51,614 nt of DNA from Sphaerisporangium corydalis (GTDB taxonomy: Bacteria > Actinomycetota > Actinomycetes > Streptosporangiales > Streptosporangiaceae). The translations under genes were made by a program, and so were the position numbers. The notes under the pieces are model-generated. The model searched no databases. It saw nothing but the letters and a program-made list of their open reading frames with translations, and was not told the origin of the DNA. Positions 1 to 8,439 of the stretch are shown one piece after another. The stretch's first letter is position 1. Each line of letters starts with the position of its first letter. The stretch lies in the NCBI RefSeq assembly GCF_025506355.1, contig NZ_JANZYP010000073.1:1-51614 (forward strand). The letters run 5' to 3'.

Positions 1-1
1 T

Positions 2-97
2 CAAGGCCGGGCACGATGGGCCGTGCGATGGAAGCCGGCCCTCAACGCGTTCTCCATCACCTTCGGCGACCGGTTCCCGGCCGCCGAGACCTACTAA
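2..97 (+). CDS. IS256-like (mutator family) transposase, C-terminal fragment
   Basis: Only the last 31 codons are in the window; the gene begins upstream of base 1. The frame ends R-W-K-P-A-L-N-A-F-S-I-T-F-G-D-R-F-P and then PAAETY before a TAA at 95-97. A basic RWK followed by ALNAFxITF is typical of the extreme C-terminus of mutator-type (IS256 family) DDE transposases, which cut and paste their insertion sequence. The catalytic domain is not visible, so intactness cannot be judged. A candidate terminal repeat follows within 40 bp, which supports the assignment. The family name rests on a short tail and is moderately certain. Confidence 0.6.
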   Translation, partial: QGRARWAVRWKPALNAFSITFGDRFPAAETY

Positions 98-103
98 CCC
101 GAA

Positions 104-135
104 GACGCTGGAAACACCTTTAGCGAGACAGACCC
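104..135. mobile_element. Presumed right terminal inverted repeat of the insertion sequence
   Basis: About 30 bp after the transposase stop the sequence ends in GAGACAGACCC (125-135). Its complement begins GGGTCTGTCTC, and a terminus starting GGG(T)CTGT is common for mutator-type elements. The left end lies outside the window, so pairing and the target-site duplication cannot be checked. The exact boundary is inferred. Confidence 0.4.
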
Positions 136-241
136 GCGTGGGGTCCTCGGCGGGGGACGCGCGCCTTGCGCACAGGACGCCACGGCTCGGGCCCGGGGCG
201 GGGGTGGTCGAGTAACGGTGGCGGCGGTCGTGAACACCTCG

Positions 242-790
242 CCGGAGACGAACCCCATCATGTGCACGTCCCCAGCGAGGGATGTCTGTGCACGTCCTTA
301 GCGAGCGACATCGACGTGGGGTCGCCGATGGGGGGAGCGGTACGCGCCTGGGGGCGAGGGCGCCAGGGCGCGGCTGGGGTGAGGGCGGGGTGGCTCGCTT
401 GGGTGGGGCGGGGATGGTGGTCGGGCGGCGGTTGCGGGTGTGGGTACGGGCGCCTGGCCGGAGACGAACCCCACCAGGTGTACGTCCTTAACGAGGGATG
501 TCAGCGTGGAGGCGTCGGCGGGGGGAGCGGTGCGTGCCTGGGGCGAGGGCGCCACGGCGCGGCTGGGATGGGGGCGGGGGTGGCTCGCTTGGGTGGGGCG
601 GGGATGGCGGCCGGGCGGCGGTTGCGGGTGTGGGTACGGGCGCCTGGCCGGAGACGAACCCCACCAGGTGTACGTCCTTACGAGGGGTATTGGGTACCGA
701 CGTGGGGTCGCCTGCGGTGGGGGCGGTGCGGGCGGGGTGGCGGTGGATACGGCTCGCATCCAGGTGGGGATGGCTCTGGCTCTGGCCTGG
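242..790. repeat. Array of ~190-216 bp direct repeats in a gene-free G-rich region
   Basis: The core CCGGAGACGAACCCCA occurs at 242, 458 and 648, giving periods of 216 and 190 bp. Copies two and three are flanked by nearly the same long G-rich sequence, including GGCTCGCTTGGGTGGGGCGG near 391 and 581 and TTGCGGGTGTGGGTACGGG near 431 and 621. Within copy one a ~26 bp subunit is itself doubled (about 263-313). The 136-793 gap holds no credible gene: its open frames are Gly/Arg-rich by-products of the base composition. The same core recurs twice, reversed, in the histidine-rich part of the neighbouring transporter gene. Confidence 0.75.
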
Positions 791-793
791 GGG

Positions 794-2557
794 TTAGAGG
801 GCTCCGGCGAGGCTGCGGAAGGCTAGGCCGGTGCCGAGGAGTACGACCATCGTCGCTGTTCCGAGTGGGGCGAGGCCCGCGATGCGGCCGGCCAGTCCCT
901 TTCGGGCCGTGGCCAGGCGGTCGAGCCGGGAGGCCAGCTTGACGAGCAGCAGGCCGGTCGCCGTGAGGGTGGCCGCCATGCCGAGGCCGTACGCGCCGAC
1001 CAGGGCGACGCCGAACCATGTACGGCCGAGTGCGGCGGCTCCGAGGAGCACGATCAGGGCCGACGGGCTCGGCACCAGCCCGCCCGCCACCCCCAACCCG
1101 ATCAACCCGGCCCGCTCATGCCCACCCCGCCGCCCCCGCCCACTTTCCCCGCCACCGCTGTTTTGGTTCCCGCTAACGGTGTGCTCGTGGTGGGGTTCGT
1201 CTCCGGCCAGGTGCCCGTGCCCATGTCCGTGGCCATGTCCGTGGCCGACTTGGTGTTCGCGCGTGTTCTCGTGTTCGTGGACGAGGGTGTTGCCGGGGGC
1301 CTTGTCGGTTGTGGGGGTTTGGTGGGTGGTGGTCGCCTGTGCGCGAGTGGTTTGGGTGGCGTGGTTGTGCCCGTTGGCGACGTCGTGTTCGTCCCCGCTG
1401 GCGCCGCTTTCGATCCCGCTAACGGTGTGCTGGTGGTGGGGTTCGTCTCCGGCCAGGTGGCCTAGGTCGTGACCGTGGCCATGTCCGAAGCCGTGGCCGT
1501 GGCCGTGGCCGTGGCCGAAGCCGTGCCCGTGACCGTGGCCGTGGGTGGGGTGGCCGCGGAGGGCGGAGTGGAGGAGGCGGAGGCCTACGGCGGCGATGAG
1601 GAGGCCGCTGGCCAGGCCGAGCCAGGAGAGTACCGATTCGCCGGCCACCGTTGAGAAGGCGCTGATCAGCAGGCCCACCACCAGTACACCGGCGGTGTGC
1701 GTCACGGTGACCGTGGCGCCGACGACCACCGCGTCGCGCGGGCGACCCCGCCGGCCGGCCAGGTAGGCGGCCATGATGGTCTTCCCGTGGCCGGGGATCA
1801 GCGCGTGCCCGGCGCCGAGTACCACCGCGAGCAGTACGGCGAGCAGGCCGAGCGGAACGGTGAGATCGGACGCCCCGACCAGGCCGGTGAACGTGCGGTC
1901 GACCGAGTTCAGCGCGTCGCCGATGGGGCCGCCGATGCCCAGCCCGCCCAGGGAGGCGCCACGGGGTGCGGCGGCGCCCGCCGGTCCCGTCCCGGCCACG
2001 CGCAGCGTCACCGAACGCTGGTCCAGCGGGCTGGAGAGCAGGTCGTCGGGATATTTCCGCAACTGGTCGCTGCCGCTCACCGCCGGCACGCCGGACGGCG
2101 CCAGCGCCGGCCCCTCCGACGACGCGGTGATCTCGCGCCAGCCGATGCGATCCGCGAGGTAGGTGTCGGAGAACCCCACCGAGGAGGCGACGGTGGCCGG
2201 GGCGGACAGTTCGCAGGTCAAGCGACTGGTGCTCAGGCCTCCCTGCCCGGGGGTGTACTCGAACCCGGCTCTGCCGACCCGCCAGGCCGCGGGCTTCCCG
2301 TCCACGACGAGCCGCTGTGACCCGGCGAGCGCCGTGCACGTGGTGGTCGCGTACGCCGCGCTCTCGGCGGGCGAGACGGTCCCGGAGCCGTCGGTGTCGA
2401 CGGCGTCCTTGGCCTGGAGGGTGGGGAGCTCGGCGTAGTCGACGACGGCCGTGTTCTCGACCCGGTCCGGGAGCACCTTCAGCCCGTTGGAGTGGTTGAC
2501 GGTGAAGTTGCCCAGCGGGTGGAACGCCACGACGGCGGCCAGGACGAGACCGATCAT
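794..2557 (-). CDS. NicO/RcnA-like nickel-cobalt transporter with histidine-rich loop
   Basis: A 587-residue membrane protein expected to move Ni2+ or Co2+ across the cytoplasmic membrane. The N-terminus (MIGLVLAAVVAFHPLGNF) is signal-like and is followed by about 220 extracytoplasmic residues. The NicO signature H-A-L-I-P-G-H-G-K-T lies near residue 248, inside the first membrane segments. A His/Gly loop (about residues 337-479) contains long (GH)n runs and two copies of HLAGDEPHH. The last ~105 residues return to membrane helices with VPSPSALIVLL. The ATG at 2557 overlaps the upstream stop as ATGA, indicating translational coupling to the TPR gene. Metal choice (Ni, Co or other) cannot be read from sequence. 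Confidence 0.85.
   Translation of the reverse strand: MIGLVLAAVVAFHPLGNFTVNHSNGLKVLPDRVENTAVVDYAELPTLQAKDAVDTDGSGTVSPAESAAYATTTCTALAGSQRLVVDGKPAAWRVGRAGFEYTPGQGGLSTSRLTCELSAPATVASSVGFSDTYLADRIGWREITASSEGPALAPSGVPAVSGSDQLRKYPDDLLSSPLDQRSVTLRVAGTGPAGAAAPRGASLGGLGIGGPIGDALNSVDRTFTGLVGASDLTVPLGLLAVLLAVVLGAGHALIPGHGKTIMAAYLAGRRGRPRDAVVVGATVTVTHTAGVLVVGLLISAFSTVAGESVLSWLGLASGLLIAAVGLRLLHSALRGHPTHGHGHGHGFGHGHGHGHGFGHGHGHDLGHLAGDEPHHQHTVSGIESGASGDEHDVANGHNHATQTTRAQATTTHQTPTTDKAPGNTLVHEHENTREHQVGHGHGHGHGHGHLAGDEPHHEHTVSGNQNSGGGESGRGRRGGHERAGLIGLGVAGGLVPSPSALIVLLGAAALGRTWFGVALVGAYGLGMAATLTATGLLLVKLASRLDRLATARKGLAGRIAGLAPLGTATMVVLLGTGLAFRSLAGAL
1171..1459 (-). repeat. Two 43 bp direct copies inside the NicO gene (1171-1213 and 1417-1459)
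   Basis: The two segments differ at one base and encode HLAGDEPHH(E/Q)HTVSG. Each contains the reverse complement of the core seen in the 242-790 array. They border the histidine-rich loop region and keep the reading frame. Confidence 0.85.
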
Positions 2558-3864
2558 GAGAACCTCGCTAGAGCGGGGAGTTTCGGGTCGAAGTGGGGGT
2601 TGTAGAGCTTGGCCTGGGAGAGGGAGTGGGAGGAGCTCTTGCCTAGTGCGTGTTCGATCGTGCCTCGGTGGTAGTACGAGAGCGCGTTGCGCCAGCCTCT
2701 GGCGGTGGCCTTCTTGGCGTACGGGAGGGCCTCGCGGGATCGGCCGGCGCGGTGGAGGGCCCAGGCGAGGGCGTCGGCCGCGACCATGTTCGGGTTGCGC
2801 GCGTACTCGGCCTCGGCGTGCCGTACGGCCTCGGCCGGCGACCCGTGGTCGGCCTCGAACTCGGCCCACGTGAGGTCGTCGCGGACGCCGTTCGCGGCCA
2901 TAAGGCCCTTCTGCGCCTTGAGCAGCGCCCACTGCCCGCCGGGGTCTTTGCCGAGCCGCAGGAGCACCTCGCCGTACTCGGCGACGTACTGCGCGAGCGG
3001 CAGCCGGGCGACGACGGTCGCGTAGCCGGCGGCGGACTCGTCCAGCCGCCCGGCGAGCGCCGCGGCGCGTGCCCGGCCCGCGAGTGCGGGGACGAACCCG
3101 GGTGAGGACCGCAGGGCCTCGTCGTACATCTGCCCGGCGCGTTCGAGATCGCCGCCGCGCAGCGCCAGCTCGCCGAGGTAGTAGCGGCAGTAGGCGACGT
3201 CCTCGGGGGTGAACGCGTCGCGCAGCCCCGCTTCGAGCAGTTCCCTGGCCTTCTCGACGTCGCCGCGCAGCTCGGCGTCGTAGGAGGCGCGGGTGAAGGA
3301 CGCGACGCCGGGCTTGAGCTCCATCATCCGCGCGACTGCCTCGGCCGCCTCGGGGTAGTCGCCGAGCTGGGTGCGGGCGTCGGTGAGCACGCCGTAGGCG
3401 GCGGACCCGTACGGGTTGACGGTGATCGCCCGCCCGGCCAGCCGCGCGGCCTCGGTGAACTCGTGGCGTCCGGCGGCGAGCGCCGCCTGGCCGGTCAGGA
3501 CGGCGAAGTCGTCGGGGGCGAGGGCCGAGGAACGGGCCAGCGCCTCGTCGGCCTTGACGTAGTAGGAGGGGTCGGCGGTGAGCCTGGCCTGCTGGACGTA
3601 CGCCACGCCGAGGGCCGCCCAGGACTGGTGGTCCTTCGGCAGCCGCTTCAGCCTGGCTTGCAGGCCCTTCACGGCCTGGGCGACGTCGGCCGAGGAGGTG
3701 GGGGTCTCGGCGTAGGCGGCCGAGACGGGGGCGGACGGAGCGGCGGGGGCGGACGGCGGGAGCATCATCGCCCCCACGGTGACGGCCAAGGCGAGGCCCA
3801 CGGCGCCCACGCCCATGATGGCGGCCGTCCGTGCCCTGCCGTGCGGGCGTTCGGGATCGGACAT
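2554..3864 (-). CDS. Membrane-anchored tetratricopeptide-repeat protein
   Basis: A 436-residue protein with an N-terminal membrane segment (about residues 14-33, GVGAVGLALAVTVGAMM) and then a long series of TPR-like helical hairpins from about residue 60 to 420 (for example the WAALGVAYVQQ, AAGRHEFTEAARLAGRAI and YYLGELALRGGDLERA stretches). TPRs are protein-interaction scaffolds; the anchor suggests an outward-facing domain. AGGAGA precedes the ATG with good spacing. It sits between the DUF4331 gene and the NicO gene and is coupled to the latter by a 4-base ATGA overlap, so a role in assembling or supporting that system is likely. The partner is unknown. Confidence 0.8.
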   Translation of the reverse strand: MSDPERPHGRARTAAIMGVGAVGLALAVTVGAMMLPPSAPAAPSAPVSAAYAETPTSSADVAQAVKGLQARLKRLPKDHQSWAALGVAYVQQARLTADPSYYVKADEALARSSALAPDDFAVLTGQAALAAGRHEFTEAARLAGRAITVNPYGSAAYGVLTDARTQLGDYPEAAEAVARMMELKPGVASFTRASYDAELRGDVEKARELLEAGLRDAFTPEDVAYCRYYLGELALRGGDLERAGQMYDEALRSSPGFVPALAGRARAAALAGRLDESAAGYATVVARLPLAQYVAEYGEVLLRLGKDPGGQWALLKAQKGLMAANGVRDDLTWAEFEADHGSPAEAVRHAEAEYARNPNMVAADALAWALHRAGRSREALPYAKKATARGWRNALSYYHRGTIEHALGKSSSHSLSQAKLYNPHFDPKLPALARFS

Positions 3865-3909
3865 GGTGGTTCTCCTGGTGGTTCGCGAAGCGGTGGCGCG
3901 GGTGCCGCG

Positions 3910-3937
3910 CCGGCTCCCGCCGGGTGGCGGGAGCCGG
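3910..3937 (-). terminator. Strong hairpin between DUF4331 and TPR genes
   Basis: A perfect 12 bp stem (CCGGCTCCCGCC, 3910-3921, with its complement at 3926-3937) closes a GGGT loop. It starts about 10 bases after the DUF4331 stop. There is no T-run. It could partly terminate transcription, or protect the 3' end of the DUF4331 mRNA, so the secreted protein would be made in excess of the TPR and transporter. Confidence 0.6.
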
Positions 3938-3947
3938 GGGCCTCGGG

Positions 3948-5336
3948 TCAGTGCTGGTTGACCGCGGACGAGCTGGGGAGCGGGATGTAGGGGAAGCGGG
4001 GCTGGAACGGCTTGTCGTTGCCGTTGACCTTGTCGCCGGCGGCCAGGGCCTCGACGAGCTTGCCCGACTGCGCGGCGCCTTCGACGGCCTGCAGCGAGAT
4101 GTCCACGACGTCGTCGCCGAGGCGGCGGCCGTTCGGGAAGCCCTGCAGGTCACCGGCGAGCACGCCGAGCCGGTTGGGCTCGGCCGTGGGCGGGACGGCC
4201 ATGTTCAGGCGCAGCATCTCCGAGGGACGGAAGGCCCGGGGGTCGGCGTCCTTGTTGAGGATCTGCGAGTTGAGGTCGGCCTTGATCGGCCCGTTGGCCT
4301 TGGCGATGCCGGTCAGGAAGATCTCGACCAGGTCGTTGCGCGGCGTCTTGGGCGCGGGGATCTTGTAGATGCCCTCGATCAGCTTGGGCAGCTCGGGGTC
4401 GGTCACGCGCTTGACGACGGCGGGGATCGAGGCGTCCTTGTCGGGGCTGATGGCGTTGAAGGTGTCCTTCAGGCCGGCCGGGATGACGACCTCGTTGACC
4501 AGCGGGTTCCCGAGGCGGGACACCTGGCGGTAGCCGCCCGGGCTCCACTTCTCGGTGGTGGACCAGATGCCGATCACCGGGTTGCGCTTGGAGTCGCCCC
4601 GCAGCGCGACCTCGTCCTTCGGCACCTGGATGGCGATGCTGTGGACGTTGTAGCCCTTGGTGGTGTCCTGGCCGACCTCCGACAGGTCGCCGCCGTACAG
4701 CAGGTCGAAGACCCGCAGGTCGAGGAAGAACGCCTCGTCGGCCTGGCCGGCGAAGGTCTGGCCGCCGCCGGGGAGCCGGCGCAGGGACTGCGCGCGTAGC
4801 TGCCCGTAGTCGGGCATCGAGGCGGCGCCGACGTTGCTCGGGGCGACGACGCCGTCCCTGACCACGGTCGTCCAGCCGTGCCTGGCGGTGAACTTCTTGA
4901 GCGTGTAGCGCTGGCGGAACAGCAGGTTCTCGTCGTTGATCGAGGTGACCTGGCCGTTGTTGTACAGGAAGGTGGAGGTCCCGCGCTTGTCCTCATTACG
5001 GAAGGTCCACTGGTAGGTGACGTCCGGCAGCCCGTTGCCGTTGTTGTCGATCTTGATGTTGTACCGGGACTGGGTGTCGAACGTGTAGAAGTTCGGCCCG
5101 CCGGTGGGTTCCTCGAACGGGATCCAGTTGGCCATCAGCGTCACGGTGTCGGGTTTGTCCGGGCTGACGAAGGCGTAGACGTCGGTGTTGTCGTTCCTCG
5201 GGTCACCGGCGATCAAGGGGGCCTCGCGGTGCGAGGACGCGCCGCTGGTGTCGGGGCGGAGCAGGGTGAGCGAGGACGCGGCCAGCGCCCCCACTACTCC
5301 TAGTGCGATCAGGGCTCGGTTTATCCGGAGCTCCAT
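3948..5336 (-). CDS. Secreted DUF4331 family protein
   Basis: A 462-residue protein of a family with no established function. A signal or anchor helix covers about residues 7-27 (ALIALGVVGALAASSLTLL). The family hallmark follows at once: SSHREAPLIAGDPRNDNTDVYAF, here with H36, D45, D48 and D52 (approximate numbering). A second block near residue 65-120 (PTGGPNFYTFD, then IKIDNNGNGLPDVTYQWTF) is also typical. AAAGGA lies upstream of the ATG. It is the first gene of a minus-strand set with the TPR protein and NicO transporter. This context suggests an extracytoplasmic, possibly metal-related role, which is inference only. Confidence 0.85.
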   Translation of the reverse strand: MELRINRALIALGVVGALAASSLTLLRPDTSGASSHREAPLIAGDPRNDNTDVYAFVSPDKPDTVTLMANWIPFEEPTGGPNFYTFDTQSRYNIKIDNNGNGLPDVTYQWTFRNEDKRGTSTFLYNNGQVTSINDENLLFRQRYTLKKFTARHGWTTVVRDGVVAPSNVGAASMPDYGQLRAQSLRRLPGGGQTFAGQADEAFFLDLRVFDLLYGGDLSEVGQDTTKGYNVHSIAIQVPKDEVALRGDSKRNPVIGIWSTTEKWSPGGYRQVSRLGNPLVNEVVIPAGLKDTFNAISPDKDASIPAVVKRVTDPELPKLIEGIYKIPAPKTPRNDLVEIFLTGIAKANGPIKADLNSQILNKDADPRAFRPSEMLRLNMAVPPTAEPNRLGVLAGDLQGFPNGRRLGDDVVDISLQAVEGAAQSGKLVEALAAGDKVNGNDKPFQPRFPYIPLPSSSAVNQH

Positions 5337-5480
5337 GTCGTCGTTCCTTTCGGCCGCCGGTCGCGATGCGACCGATCACTGAGCAATGGAAGAGGTCCGG
5401 CCGGGCCCTCGGGATGAGATACGCGGCTGTGGCGCGTTTGGATTGGCCCATCGAGGAAAACGTTTGGCGCCGGATGGCCG

Positions 5481-5501
5481 GGCGGGTCGAACCGACCCGC
5501 C
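5481..5501 (-). terminator. Hairpin downstream of the ABC exporter gene
   Basis: GGCGGGTCG (5481-5489) pairs perfectly with CGACCCGCC (5493-5501) across a 3-base loop. It lies about 90 bases past the exporter stop and 145 bases before the DUF4331 start, so it may terminate the exporter mRNA. No T-run follows. The rest of 5337-5589 shows nothing else I can name. Confidence 0.45.
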
Positions 5502-5589
5502 GGGCCCTTCGCACTGCTGCTCCGAATCCCGCTAAAGCAGCACAAATAGGATTAGCGACATAAAAGACGATTTATGCGACAAAGAGCGG

Positions 5590-7353
5590 TCAGCTGGGCA
5601 GGGTCTCCGCGTTGGCCAGGAACTGCGTGGTGGCGAGCTCGCGGTAGAGGCCGTCCTGCGCGAGAAGCTCCTGGTGGGTGCCCACGGCCCGGACCCGCCC
5701 GCCGTCCAGGACCACGATCCGGTCGGCGCCGGTGACGGTGGACAGGCGGTGCGCGATGACCAGCACCGTCGTCGTCCCGGCCACCTCGTTGATCACGTCG
5801 CGCAGCCGCAGCTCGTTCACGGCGTCGAGCTGGGAGGTGGCCTCGTCCAGCAGGAGCAGGCGCGGCCTGCGCAGCAGCGCGCGGGCGATGGCCACCCGCT
5901 GGCGCTCGCCGCCCGACAGCATCTGCCCGCGGTGGCCCACCGCCGTCTCCAGCCCCTGGGGCAGCCGGGACACCAGGTCCTCCAGCCGGGTGCGGCCGAG
6001 CACCTCGGCCACCTCGGCGTCGGTGGCGTCCGGCGCGCCGAACACGATGTTCTGCCGCAGCGATCCGGACAGCACCGGCGAGTCCTGCTCGACGTACCCG
6101 AGGGCGGAGCGCCACTCGCCGAGCGGCAGGTCGCGGATGTCGCGCCCGTCCACCGCGATGGTCCCCGAGCCGGGCTCGTAGAACCGTTCGAGCAGGGCGA
6201 AGATGGTCGACTTGCCCGCGCCTGACGGCCCCACCAGCGCCGTCATCCCGCCGGCCGGGATGTCGAAGGACACGTCGTGCAGCGCCTGGGGGCGGTCGTC
6301 CCCGTACCGGAAGCCGACGTCCGTGACCGTCACCGTGGCCGGGCCCGTGCCGCCGGGGGCCGGGGTCTCGGCGGGGGCGATCGGCTCGGCGGGCAACTCC
6401 TCCACCTCGCGCAGCCGGGGGATGACCGCGAGGCCCGCCTGGAGCTGCACGGCCGCCTGGACGATCTGCGCGATCGGCGCCATCAGGTAGAAGAGATACA
6501 GCAGGAACGCGATGAGCGAGGACACCTGCAGGGCGCCGCTCGCCACCCGCACGCCGCCCACGCCCAGCACCGCGAGGAAGGCGAGCTGGACGGCGAGCCA
6601 CGTCGAGGTGCCCGCCGCCGCGCTCCAGCCGGCGGCGCTGAGCCCGCGCCGCCACGCACGCCGCGCCGCCTCCTCGACCGCGGCCGTCTCGCGCTCCTCG
6701 GCGCCCGAGGCCTTGACGGTGCGGAACGCCTGGAGCGACCGGTCGAGCGTCGCGCCCATCTCGCCGAGGGCCGCCTGCGCGGCGTTGGTGGCCGTGCGGA
6801 TGCGCGGGAGCACGACCAGGTTGATCGTCCCGATGACGACCAGCACCCCGAGCGTGACCAGGAGCAGCACGCCGTCCATGAAGGCCATCAGGGTCACGCA
6901 GCCCGCGAGCGTGAAGACCGCCGTCACGCCGTTGGTGAGGCCGGTGGTGCACACCGCGCGCAGCAGAGTGGTGTCGGCCGTCACCCGGGACTGCAGGTCG
7001 CCCGGCTCCAGCCGGTCCACGTCCGGGACCCGGAGCCGCAGCATCCGCCGGACCAGCCGGAGCCGCGCGCTCAGCACGACGCTCTCGGCGGTCCGTTCCA
7101 GCACGTACCCGCCGACGGCGGAGACGGCGGCCCCGACCATGACCAGGCCGCTTAGGGCCAGCACCGGCCCGGCCAGCGACACCTCGCGCCCGAAGGAGTC
7201 GATCACGTTCCTGGCGAGCAGCGGGGTGGCGAGCCCCGCGAGGCTGCCGAGGAGGCCGAGCACGCCGCCCAGCACCAGGGTCCACCTGAACGGGCGGACG
7301 TGCGTCAGCAGCAGCCGCCAGGAACCGCCGGCCGGAGAGGTGGTGGCCTTCAT
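5590..7353 (-). CDS. ABC exporter, fused membrane and ATPase domains (MsbA/MDR-like)
   Basis: A 587-residue half-transporter that should dimerise in the membrane and use ATP to expel an unknown substrate. The first ~330 residues form a six-helix membrane domain starting WRLLLTHVRPFRWTLVLGGVLG. The nucleotide-binding domain has Walker A GPSGAGKST, the signature LSGGE, Walker B LLLLDEAT followed by SQLDA, and the switch histidine in VIAHRLS. I take the ATG at 7353; a TTG six codons upstream (7371) is also open, and neither has a clear ribosome site. It is divergent from an RpiR regulator with only ~74 bases between them, so that protein may control it. Substrate cannot be predicted. Confidence 0.85.
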   Translation of the reverse strand: MKATTSPAGGSWRLLLTHVRPFRWTLVLGGVLGLLGSLAGLATPLLARNVIDSFGREVSLAGPVLALSGLVMVGAAVSAVGGYVLERTAESVVLSARLRLVRRMLRLRVPDVDRLEPGDLQSRVTADTTLLRAVCTTGLTNGVTAVFTLAGCVTLMAFMDGVLLLVTLGVLVVIGTINLVVLPRIRTATNAAQAALGEMGATLDRSLQAFRTVKASGAEERETAAVEEAARRAWRRGLSAAGWSAAAGTSTWLAVQLAFLAVLGVGGVRVASGALQVSSLIAFLLYLFYLMAPIAQIVQAAVQLQAGLAVIPRLREVEELPAEPIAPAETPAPGGTGPATVTVTDVGFRYGDDRPQALHDVSFDIPAGGMTALVGPSGAGKSTIFALLERFYEPGSGTIAVDGRDIRDLPLGEWRSALGYVEQDSPVLSGSLRQNIVFGAPDATDAEVAEVLGRTRLEDLVSRLPQGLETAVGHRGQMLSGGERQRVAIARALLRRPRLLLLDEATSQLDAVNELRLRDVINEVAGTTTVLVIAHRLSTVTGADRIVVLDGGRVRAVGTHQELLAQDGLYRELATTQFLANAETLPS

Positions 7354-7427
7354 GAACCAGATCAACGTCAAACGCGTAGTGTCGCGTTCCCGGCTCAGGT
7401 CACGGACCGGTTGCGATCGCTCGCGGG

Positions 7428-8363
7428 ATGACGGCGGCCGCCTCCGGCGTTGTGGATCACGGGGTGTGGCCGCCCCGGGGGCTGGAGGTGGGCGAAGTGG
7501 TGGACGGGCTCGAACGGCTGGTCCAGGGCAGGCGGCTGTCGCCCGTCCAAAGACGCATAGTGGACTATCTGAACGGGCACCTGCCCGACGCCGTGTTCCT
7601 GTCGAGCGTCGAGCTGGCCGAGCGCGCGGGGGTGAGCCAGCCGTCGGTGACCCGTTTCGCCACCGCGCTCGGCTTCGCCGGCTACCCCGAGCTGCGCCAC
7701 GCGCTGCGTCCCCTGGTGGTCGGCGACGCGGCCGGCCGGTGCGAGACCCGGCCCGAGGGCGCCGCGCCGCGCCCGCACGAGGTGATCGACGACGAGATCC
7801 GCAACCTGACGGCGATCCGCGACCGGCTCGCGAACGGGGGGAACGACGCGCGCTCGGGCCTGCCGGGCCGCATCGGGTGGCTCGGCGCCGCGCTCGCGGC
7901 CTGCGAGCCGCTGCCGGTCCTCGGCCTGCGGGTCTCCTCGGGGCTCGTCACGACCTTCGCCTACTACGCGCGGCGCATCCACCCCGACGTCCGGCCGCTG
8001 GTCCACGGCGGGTCCGAGCTGACCGACGGCCTGCACGCCGCCCGCCGGGCCGGGTCGGAGTGGCTGCTGGCCGTCGTGCTGCCCCGGTACCCGGCCGAGG
8101 CCGTGCACGCGCTGGAGTACGCCGCCAAACTGGGCTACCGCACGGCGGTCCTCGCCGACCGGGCCGAGGTGCCGTTCCCCGCGGACGTGGTGCTGCACGC
8201 GCCGGTGGGGGAGCGCGCGGTCTGCGACTCCCACGCGGCGCCGCTGGCCCTCGCGATGCTCCTGGTGGAGGCGATGGCCGACGCGGCGCCGCTGCGGACC
8301 CGGGCCCGGCTGGAGGAGCACGGCCGGATGACCGGCGAGACGGGCGCCTTCCTCCCGCCGTGA
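7428..8363 (+). CDS. MurR/RpiR family transcriptional regulator
   Basis: A 311-residue regulator with an N-terminal RpiR helix-turn-helix domain (about residues 30-105; SSVELAERAGVSQPSVTRFA is the recognition region) and a C-terminal SIS sugar-phosphate-binding domain (about 130-285). Family members sense phosphosugars such as amino-sugar phosphates. The SIS part is only moderately conserved: GLRVSSGLVTTFAYYARRI replaces the usual Gly/Ser-rich loop. It is divergent from the ABC exporter, which makes that gene the most likely target. The ligand is unknown. An amino-sugar cassette (SIS protein and kinase) lies 13 kb away, but I see no link in the sequence. Confidence 0.85.
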   Translation: MTAAASGVVDHGVWPPRGLEVGEVVDGLERLVQGRRLSPVQRRIVDYLNGHLPDAVFLSSVELAERAGVSQPSVTRFATALGFAGYPELRHALRPLVVGDAAGRCETRPEGAAPRPHEVIDDEIRNLTAIRDRLANGGNDARSGLPGRIGWLGAALAACEPLPVLGLRVSSGLVTTFAYYARRIHPDVRPLVHGGSELTDGLHAARRAGSEWLLAVVLPRYPAEAVHALEYAAKLGYRTAVLADRAEVPFPADVVLHAPVGERAVCDSHAAPLALAMLLVEAMADAAPLRTRARLEEHGRMTGETGAFLPP

Positions 8364-8439
8364 CCCGCCGACCCTCCCGCCGTGACCCGCCGACCGCGAC
8401 CGGTTGTGCACCACCACGTCCCGTGCGGACGCGGCCGGT

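Noticed and set aside
242..790. Regular repeats as a possible CRISPR array
   Set aside because: Periods are 190-216 bp, the spacers are themselves repeated, and no cas gene is nearby.
166..942. A 258-codon open frame with HLAGDEPHH-like words
   Set aside because: Its composition is Gly/Arg/Trp-rich from the G-rich repeats, it has no ribosome site or family resemblance, and it runs into the NicO gene on the other strand.
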